In this document: piece by piece, positions 7,886-11,910 of the stretch
How the letters are laid out: every line of letters begins with the position of its first letter
Numbering within the stretch: the stretch's first letter is position 1
Source: Bacteroidales bacterium UBA5429
GTDB taxonomy: Bacteria > Bacteroidota > Bacteroidia > Bacteroidales > WCHB1-69
Length of the DNA stretch: 11,910 nucleotides
Assembly (NCBI GenBank): GCA_002427605.1
Contig: DIRT01000006.1
Coordinates: forward strand, 1,075-12,984
Reading direction: 5' to 3'
Made by a program: the position numbers and the translations under genes
Notes under the pieces: generated by a model
Told to the model about the DNA's origin: nothing
What the model saw: only the letters and a program-made list of their open reading frames with translations
Databases searched by the model: none

Positions 7886-8380
7886 ATGAAAAAGCAAAAT
7901 TTTATCACATTGATTTTAATTGGAATTATTTTTATTTTTTCAATTAATGCACAGGCACAATCTACCGATAATAATGCGGGAAGATTATCTGTTATTAATG
8001 AGTATGGACCTTTTTTTGGCCACAATACCGTTGGTTTTACCGGCGTTTTTGTTGTAGGCTACTCAACCCCTTCTGACAAAGATATGTTTGGTTTAGGAAT
8101 TGCCTATGATGTGGGAACCAACCTTACTGATGGAATTCCTCTATTTGTAAACTATCGTCACTCTTTTTATCCGGATCGTAAAGTCTCTCCTATCGTGAAT
8201 ATGGCTATGGGTGTTAGATTGAATCTTTCCGATCCTGTTGATGCTTTTGGATTGTATTCAACTATGGCATCGGGATTTCAATCAGGAATCTTTTCTTTAA
8301 CCGGTGGCATCTTTTTGAAATCGCTCGGAACCAGAGAGTTGTATCCGGGTTTGGAAGTAAAATGTGGATTTAGATTATAA
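7886..8380 (+). CDS. Small secreted beta-barrel-like protein A1
   Basis: 164 residues. Signal peptide (MKK start, hydrophobic stretch about 6-20, cleavage near AQAQ at 22-25). The mature part of about 140 residues is rich in Gly, Phe and alternating hydrophobic residues and ends in a strand closing ECD-free on L (LEVKCGFRL), as expected of a small outer-membrane beta-barrel. Landmarks: INEYG at 37-41, GFTGVFVVGY, GIAYDVG, DGIPLFVNYRHSF, NMAMGVRLNLSDP. By my count it differs from A2 (8998-9492) at about 26 of 164 positions with no gaps. It also shares the NEYG, GIPLF-NYR-F and C-terminal EVK-GF-L landmarks with B1 and B2. I do not recognise a named family. It starts 19 nt before B1's gap and is first in the cluster, directly behind the promoter. 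Confidence 0.8.
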   Translation: MKKQNFITLILIGIIFIFSINAQAQSTDNNAGRLSVINEYGPFFGHNTVGFTGVFVVGYSTPSDKDMFGLGIAYDVGTNLTDGIPLFVNYRHSFYPDRKVSPIVNMAMGVRLNLSDPVDAFGLYSTMASGFQSGIFSLTGGIFLKSLGTRELYPGLEVKCGFRL

Positions 8381-8399
8381 ATTTAAAAAATAATAAGTC

Positions 8400-8978
8400 A
8401 TGAAAAAGATCATTATTTTAAGTATAGGTTTATTTATTCTTACCATATATGGTTTGAATGCACAAGAAAATCAAAATTCAGAACCTAAGTATCGTTTTTT
8501 TAATGAGTATGGTTTCTTTACAGGTTCAACTTGGACCAAAACCGAAAATGGGGGAGATATAGGGATTTCGGGTATATTCGTAAATGGAGTGCAAGTTGAT
8601 AAAACTCACTTTGTTGGGTTCGGGTTGGGCTATGAATCCGGTCTTGAAATTGGACAAGGAATTCCATTTTTTATCAATTATCGCCATTTCTTTGATAAAG
8701 GCTATAAAATTAAACCTTTTATGAATGTGGCTGTAGGTACCCGCTTTGCATTTTGGGAAGAAGAACGATATTATATAGATGAATTTGGTTATACTACTTT
8801 TATGGATCCACCCATTTCTCGAAATGGATTGGGATTCTATTCTACTCTTGGAGTCGGTTTTACCTCTCATGCCTTCTCTTTTACATCCTCCATTTTTTAT
8901 CGTTCCAGACCCGGAGAAAATTTAAACGGTGTTCGAAGTTTTACCGGTATTGAAGTGAAAGTGGGCTTCTCATTATAA
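8400..8978 (+). CDS. Small secreted beta-barrel-like protein B1
   Basis: 192 residues. Signal peptide MKKIIILSIGLFIL... with likely cleavage at LNAQ (19-22). The mature protein has the same landmarks as its neighbours: FFNEYGFF, GISGIFVNGV, GIPFFINYRHFFDKGYKIKPF, GLGFYSTLGVGF, FTGIEVKVGFSL. It is about 28 residues longer than the A proteins; the extra length is mainly an acidic/aromatic loop at about 118-138 (EEERYYIDEFGYTTF) and a longer loop after NEYG (TWTKTENGGD), as expected of surface loops of a small outer-membrane barrel. The nearest relative in the window is B2; A1 and A2 are more distant paralogs. It follows A1 by 19 nt and precedes A2 by 19 nt, presumably co-transcribed. Specific function unknown. 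Confidence 0.78.
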   Translation: MKKIIILSIGLFILTIYGLNAQENQNSEPKYRFFNEYGFFTGSTWTKTENGGDIGISGIFVNGVQVDKTHFVGFGLGYESGLEIGQGIPFFINYRHFFDKGYKIKPFMNVAVGTRFAFWEEERYYIDEFGYTTFMDPPISRNGLGFYSTLGVGFTSHAFSFTSSIFYRSRPGENLNGVRSFTGIEVKVGFSL

Positions 8979-8997
8979 ATCATAAATAGTTCTCATT

Positions 8998-9492
8998 ATG
9001 AAAAAGCAAATTTTTATTACACTAATTTTAATTGGAATGATTTCTATCTTTTCAATTAATTCGCAAGCACAGTCTGGCGACAATAATGTTGGAAGATTAT
9101 CTGTGATTAATGAGTATGGAACTTTTATTGGGCACAATACCGTTGGTTTTACCGGCGTTTTTGTTGTAGGCTATGCAACACCTTCAGATAAGGATATGTT
9201 TGGCTTAGGAGTGGCTTATGATGTGGGGGAAAATCTTGCTGATGGAATTCCTCTGTTTGTTAATTTTCGTCACTCTTTTCATCCCGAACGCAAATTCACG
9301 CCCATTGTGAATATGGCTATGGGTGTTAGATTGAATCTTTCCGATCCTGTGGATAATTTTGGATTATATGCCACCATGGCATCAGGGTTTCATGCCGGCA
9401 TTTTTTCTTTAACCGGTGGTGTCTTCTTAAAGTCGATTGGAACTGCAAAATTGTTCCCGGGACTGGAAGTGAAATGCGGATTTAGATTATAA
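8998..9492 (+). CDS. Small secreted beta-barrel-like protein A2, close paralog of A1
   Basis: 164 residues, the same length as A1 and aligning with it without gaps. Signal peptide ends near SQAQ (22-25). Differences from A1 cluster in the signal peptide and in likely loops (positions about 27-44, 78-100 and 131-152). The NEYG, GHNTVGFTGVFVVGY, NMAMGVRLNLSDP and PGLEVKCGFRL stretches are identical. At DNA level several blocks of about 40 bases match A1 exactly, including synonymous sites (from 'cacaataccgttgg' and from 'aatatggctatggg'), which points to a fairly recent duplication or gene conversion. The sequence just before the gene (tcattATGAAAAAGCAAA) also matches A1. Likely an outer-membrane barrel; function unknown. 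Confidence 0.8.
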   Translation: MKKQIFITLILIGMISIFSINSQAQSGDNNVGRLSVINEYGTFIGHNTVGFTGVFVVGYATPSDKDMFGLGVAYDVGENLADGIPLFVNFRHSFHPERKFTPIVNMAMGVRLNLSDPVDNFGLYATMASGFHAGIFSLTGGVFLKSIGTAKLFPGLEVKCGFRL

Positions 9493-9510
9493 ATTTAAAA
9501 TCGTTACATC

Positions 9511-10086
9511 ATGAAAAAGTTCATTGTCTTAACTATCAGTCTCTTATTGCTTTCCATACATGGGTTGAATGCGCAGGAAGATCCGACTTCAAAACCTGCT
9601 TACCGTTTCTTTAATGAGTATGGTCTTTTTGCAGGTCGTGCAAGTTTTGGCATTGCAGGTATTTTTGTGAATGGAGTGGAAATCGATCAAACTCATTTTG
9701 TTGGAATTGGGACCGGTTATGATGTTGGTTTGCTGGAGGGACAGGGAATTCCACTCTTCCTTAACTATCGCTACTTCTTTGACAAAGGCTACAAAATGAA
9801 ACCCTTTATGAATATGGCTTTAGGTACTCGATGGGCATCATGGAAAGAATACCAGGTGTTTAGGGATGAAGATGGACATTACTATACTGAACCCTTTTGT
9901 AGGTATAAACGCGAAGGATTAGGGATCTATTCCACCTTTGGAGTTGGTTTTACCTTGAAAGCGTTTTCGTTTACTACCTCAATCTATTACCGCGCAAGAC
10001 CCGAAGTTAAAGTATCACCTGATCAAGTTATTGACGGTATGCGACACTGTACAGGCATGGAAATAAAAGTGGGGTTTAGTCTGTAA
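9511..10086 (+). CDS. Small secreted beta-barrel-like protein B2, paralog of B1
   Basis: 191 residues. Signal peptide with likely cleavage at LNAQ (19-22). Landmarks shared with B1: RFFNEYG, GIFVNGV, THFVG, GQGIPLFLNYRYFFDKGYKMKPFMN, GVGFTLKAFSFTTSIYYRARP, EIKVGFSL. It is more diverged from B1 than A2 is from A1: it lacks B1's loop after NEYG and has a longer one before the last strand (about 168-183, with a cysteine in MRHCTGMEI). Another cysteine lies in the central loop (EPFCRY), so a disulphide between loops is conceivable; this is inference. Last gene of the A1-B1-A2-B2 series, 18 nt after A2. A heptamer array and the second inverted-repeat element with its terminator-like hairpin follow directly. 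Confidence 0.78.
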   Translation: MKKFIVLTISLLLLSIHGLNAQEDPTSKPAYRFFNEYGLFAGRASFGIAGIFVNGVEIDQTHFVGIGTGYDVGLLEGQGIPLFLNYRYFFDKGYKMKPFMNMALGTRWASWKEYQVFRDEDGHYYTEPFCRYKREGLGIYSTFGVGFTLKAFSFTTSIYYRARPEVKVSPDQVIDGMRHCTGMEIKVGFSL

Positions 10087-10098
10087 TTTTTCTTTCTC

Positions 10099-10123
10099 AC
10101 TTCTTACTTCTTATTTCTTATTT
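10099..10123 (+). repeat. Heptamer tandem array (acttctt)
   Basis: Three and a half units of 7 nt (acttctt, acttctt, atttctt, attt) starting 12 nt after the B2 stop codon, just left of the second inverted-repeat element. Confidence 0.7.
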
Positions 10124-10136
10124 GGGATTTAATAAA

Positions 10137-10165
10137 AAAGGGGGGCAGCATAAATGTCCCCCTTT
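10137..10165 (+). terminator. Terminator-like hairpin after the small-barrel cluster
   Basis: AAAGGGGG (10137-10144) pairs with CCCCCTTT (10158-10165) around a 13-nt loop, 50 nt after the B2 stop. It is the counterpart of the hairpin at 2066-2093. The T-run is short. Its G-run is also the left outer arm of the larger element. Confidence 0.5.
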
Positions 10166-10343
10166 AGGCATTATTATTTCCCCACTCTCTAAATCATACC
10201 TTTTTGAATATTCGTAATTGATTCATTTCGACTTTCGACTTTCGACTTTATCCTCAAATCCTCAAATCCTATAAATCCGAGTCCGAAATTTTTTGAGAGT
10301 GGGGTAATGACATAACAACAGAGGAAAGAATGTTCTGCCCCCC
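10140..10343. repeat. Nested inverted-repeat intergenic element, copy 2
   Basis: Outer arms GGGGGGCAG (10140-10148) and CTGCCCCCC (10335-10343) pair perfectly over 9 bp. Inner arms CCCCACTCTC (10180-10189) and GAGAGTGGGG (10295-10304) pair over 10 bp. The core holds ttcgact x3 (10227-10247), an 8-nt repeat tcctcaaa x2.5 (10251-10270) and 'tccgagtccga' (10277-10287). Spacers are 14 nt between CCCCCTTT and CCCCACTC and 30 nt between GAGTGGGG and CTGCCCCCC, exactly as in copy 1, while the cores are unrelated. Both copies lie just 3' of plus-strand genes in the same orientation, and A/T-rich flanks after the right arm are also similar (tttcaaaa). Confidence 0.75.
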
Positions 10344-10376
10344 TATTTTTTCTTTTTCAAAATAAAAACAAAAAAA

Positions 10377-10408
10377 AATCCGAAATCCGAAATCCGAAAT
10401 CCGAAATC
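10377..10408 (+). repeat. Heptamer tandem array (aatccga x4.6) overlapping promoter region
   Basis: Four complete units of 7 nt and a partial fifth, ending 5 nt before the -7 element of the next gene. The same unit occurs 2.6 times in inverted-repeat copy 1 (2121-2138). The array occupies the place where a -33 element would lie. Confidence 0.85.
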
Positions 10409-10413
10409 TTTAT

Positions 10414-10421
10414 TACCTTTG
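10414..10421 (+). promoter_or_regulatory. -7 promoter element for the flavin oxidoreductase gene
   Basis: TACCTTTG is an exact match to TAnnTTTG. Transcription would start near 10428, 18 nt before the ATG at 10446. It also settles the start: an in-frame TTG at 10419 lies inside this element, upstream of the predicted transcript start. Confidence 0.65.
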
Positions 10422-10445
10422 CATCCGTTTAAAAATACAAAAATA

Positions 10446-11669
10446 ATGACAGAATCACCCATCTTTACCCCTTGTCAAATCGGTCCTGTAACACTACGTA
10501 ATCGCACTATTAGAGCTTCGGCTTTTGAAAATATGTGTGTCAATAATGAACCTTCCCAAGAGTTGTTCGATTATCACCTTTCGGTTGCAAAAGGTGGAAT
10601 CGGAATGACTAACATTGCTTATGCAGCAGTCAACAAAAGCGGTTTATCTTTCAATGGACAGTTATGGATGCGGGAAGAGATTGTTCCGGAATTAAAAAAA
10701 TTAACCGATGCGATACATGCTGAGGGTGCGAAAGCATCAATTCAGCTGGGGCACTGCGGCAACATGACACATATTTCTACCTGCGGACAAATCCCGGTGG
10801 GCGCATCCACAGGCTTTAATTTGTACTCTCCCACCATTGTACGTGCATTAAAAGAAAAAGAGATCGAGCAGTTTGCCAAGGATTTTGGACATGCGGTTAC
10901 TTTGTCTCGAAAAGCCGGCTTTGACGGTGTGGAAATTCATGCAGGACACGGCTACCTGATTAGTCAATTTCTTTCTCCCTATACCAACAAACGAAAAGAT
11001 AAATATGGCGGGAGTTTGGAAAATAGAATGCGATTTATGCGCATGGTGATGAAAGAAGTTATGGAAGCGGCAGGTGATGATATAGCGGTCATGGTTAAAG
11101 TGAATATGTATGACGGGTTCAAATCCGGTATGCAAATTGACGAGTGTATCGAGGTTGCGAAAGAATTGGAACGACTGGGAGCTCATGCTTTAGTACTCAG
11201 CGCCGGGTTTGTGAGCAAAGCACCTATGGCGGTAATGCGTGGAGCAATGCCCCTTAAAACATTAGCACACTACATGAGTTGGGCTAAGTTTTGGTGGCTG
11301 CGTCTGGGCTTGAAATTAGTCGGTAAATGGATGATTCCGTCACTCCCTTTTGAAGAAGCGTTCTTTCTTGAAGATGCCAAAAAATTTAGAAAAGAACTCT
11401 CCCTGCCATTAATATATGTGGGAGGGTTGATAGATAAAAAGAAAATTGAAGAGGTGTTGGGAGAGGGCTTCGTGGCAGTGCAAATGGCTCGCGCTCTGAT
11501 TAACGACCCCGCCTTTGTCAATAAAATGAAAGCCGGCGAAGACAGAAACGGTTGTAAACACTCAAACTATTGCATCGGACGAATGTACACGCTGGATATG
11601 AAATGCCACTGTCACGTTGACGATCTACCTAAAAAACTACAAGTTGAAATAGAAAAACTTGAAGGTTAA
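10446..11669 (+). CDS. NADH:flavin oxidoreductase, Old Yellow Enzyme family
   Basis: 407 residues from ATG 10446, a single-domain FMN-dependent TIM-barrel oxidoreductase. Visible motifs: IFTPCQIGPVTLRNR at 6-20, the typical opening; QLGHCG at 100-105; GFDGVEIHAGHGYLISQFL at 158-176 with the catalytic-pair histidines H165 and H168; SPYTNKRKDKYGG at 177-189; YVGGL and VQMARALINDP near the C-terminal phosphate-binding part. After the barrel a cysteine-rich tail (C370, C376, C387, C389) resembles the 4Fe-4S region of 2,4-dienoyl-CoA reductase-type enzymes, but the position of the second ligand is serine (CKHSNYC). The FAD/NAD domains of the long forms are absent. Family members reduce activated C=C bonds; substrate unknown. 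An amphipathic, Trp-rich insert (about 276-300) may contact membrane or substrate. It stands alone behind its own promoter. Confidence 0.9.
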   Translation: MTESPIFTPCQIGPVTLRNRTIRASAFENMCVNNEPSQELFDYHLSVAKGGIGMTNIAYAAVNKSGLSFNGQLWMREEIVPELKKLTDAIHAEGAKASIQLGHCGNMTHISTCGQIPVGASTGFNLYSPTIVRALKEKEIEQFAKDFGHAVTLSRKAGFDGVEIHAGHGYLISQFLSPYTNKRKDKYGGSLENRMRFMRMVMKEVMEAAGDDIAVMVKVNMYDGFKSGMQIDECIEVAKELERLGAHALVLSAGFVSKAPMAVMRGAMPLKTLAHYMSWAKFWWLRLGLKLVGKWMIPSLPFEEAFFLEDAKKFRKELSLPLIYVGGLIDKKKIEEVLGEGFVAVQMARALINDPAFVNKMKAGEDRNGCKHSNYCIGRMYTLDMKCHCHVDDLPKKLQVEIEKLEG

Positions 11670-11691
11670 AGTTAATTACGAATCCCAAAAA

Positions 11692-11847
11692 AGTCGAAAG
11701 TCGAAAGTCGGAAGACGAAAGTATTGAAAATTGAAAATTATTTATCATATCTTGCTGATATTCTAATAAATACAAATTTATCTACCTCCTACCTTCTACC
11801 TTGTAAAATCGTAATTCGTAATTGAATTCATTCCGCCTTCCGCCTTC
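11692..11847. repeat. Mosaic of heptanucleotide tandem repeats
   Basis: Starts 22 nt after the oxidoreductase stop. It contains five different 7-nt arrays: agtcgaa x4.4 (11692-11722, the reverse complement of the ttcgact unit at 10227), attgaaa x2.4 (11723-11739), tctacct x3 (11781-11801), tcgtaat x2 (11809-11822) and ttccgcc x2.4 (11831-11847, the same unit as at 2141). No coding frame is plausible here. Confidence 0.8.
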
Positions 11848-11853
11848 AAAATA

Positions 11854-11908
11854 ACCCCGTAGGGGTGACATGATGACCGATACAATATGTATAATGGTCC
11901 CCTTTTTT
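11854..11908. repeat. Short palindrome and possible hairpin near window end
   Basis: ACCCC-gta-GGGGT at 11854-11866 is an inverted repeat with 5-bp arms. Further right GACC (11875-11878) can pair with GGTC (11896-11899), with ATAC/GTAT inside, followed by CCC and six T (11903-11908), terminator-like on the plus strand. The structure is cut by the window edge, so what it belongs to is unclear. Confidence 0.4.
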
Positions 11909-11910
11909 AG

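Larger units (their letters stand above)
7886..10086 (+). repeat. Tandem duplication of a two-gene unit (A1-B1 / A2-B2)
   Basis: Unit 1 is 7886-8978 and unit 2 is 8998-10086, nearly the same size. A1/A2 and B1/B2 are each other's closest relatives in the window, and A and B also share landmarks. This implies an older A-B duplication followed by a duplication of the pair. Gaps within and between units are 19, 19 and 18 nt; the 5' flanks of A1 and A2 both read tcattATG. Confidence 0.8.

Noticed and set aside
2068..10343. The two elements as ends of one 8-kb composite transposon or as integron attC sites
   Set aside because: They are in the same orientation, and the DNA between them includes asd and ordinary genes on both strands. 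No transposase, integrase or target-site duplication is visible. The arms lack attC core-site bases.
10419..10445. In-frame TTG start for the oxidoreductase giving nine more residues
   Set aside because: The TTG lies inside the -7 promoter element TACCTTTG, upstream of the likely transcript start, and the extra residues (LHPFKNTKI) do not fit the family. ATG at 10446 is preferred.
11692..11847. CRISPR-like array
   Set aside because: Units are 7 nt and contiguous, with no spacers and no cas genes nearby.

Overview
The window looks like a chromosomal segment of an AT-rich member of the Bacteroidota, probably Bacteroidales. The signs are a secreted multidomain protein with a type IX secretion (T9SS) C-terminal signal, an outer-membrane beta-barrel protein of the SusC/TonB-receptor-like superfamily with a carboxypeptidase-regulatory-like N-terminus, promoters matching the Bacteroidetes consensus (TTTG, about 20 nt, TAnnTTTG), and starts without purine-rich Shine-Dalgarno sequences. 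No RNA gene, transposase, CRISPR array or phage gene was seen.

Layout, left to right. Positions 1-2020 hold the 3' part of a secreted adhesin-like protein (jelly-roll and FN3 modules, a divergent InlB-type repeat, T9SS signal) whose sorting domain appears to have lost its middle. Positions 2021-2279 hold a nested inverted-repeat element. Positions 2280-4930 (minus strand) hold a PhnP-like metallo-beta-lactamase-fold hydrolase, a secreted 5'-nucleotidase C-terminal-domain protein and aspartate-semialdehyde dehydrogenase (asd); the last two overlap by 4 nt. Positions 5050-7530 encode an 826-residue outer-membrane beta-barrel protein, divergent from asd. A 355-nt AT-rich gap follows and ends in a very good promoter. 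Positions 7886-10086 hold four small secreted, probably outer-membrane barrel proteins arranged A1-B1-A2-B2, a tandem duplication of a two-gene unit. Positions 10087-10445 hold a second copy of the nested inverted-repeat element, a heptanucleotide array and a promoter. Positions 10446-11669 encode an Old Yellow Enzyme-family flavin oxidoreductase. The last 240 bases are a mosaic of different heptanucleotide tandem repeats.

The protein genes mostly belong to known families. The most unusual material is intergenic. Two elements 8 kb apart share the same outer arms (GGGGGCAG / CTGCCCCC) and inner arms (CCCCACTC / GAGTGGGG). The spacers between those arms are the same length in both copies (14 nt left, 30 nt right), but the cores are hypervariable and built of unrelated 7-nt tandem repeats. 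The same kinds of heptamer, sometimes reverse-complemented, recur upstream of the last gene and after it. This looks like a modular family of structured intergenic repeats. I cannot tell whether it acts as DNA (non-autonomous mobile or REP-like) or as RNA (terminator or attenuator).

Functionally the genes do not form one pathway. asd belongs to lysine/threonine/methionine and diaminopimelate synthesis. The 5'-nucleotidase domain protein and all the barrel proteins are cell-envelope or exported proteins. The A/B cluster is probably one transcript from the promoter before A1.
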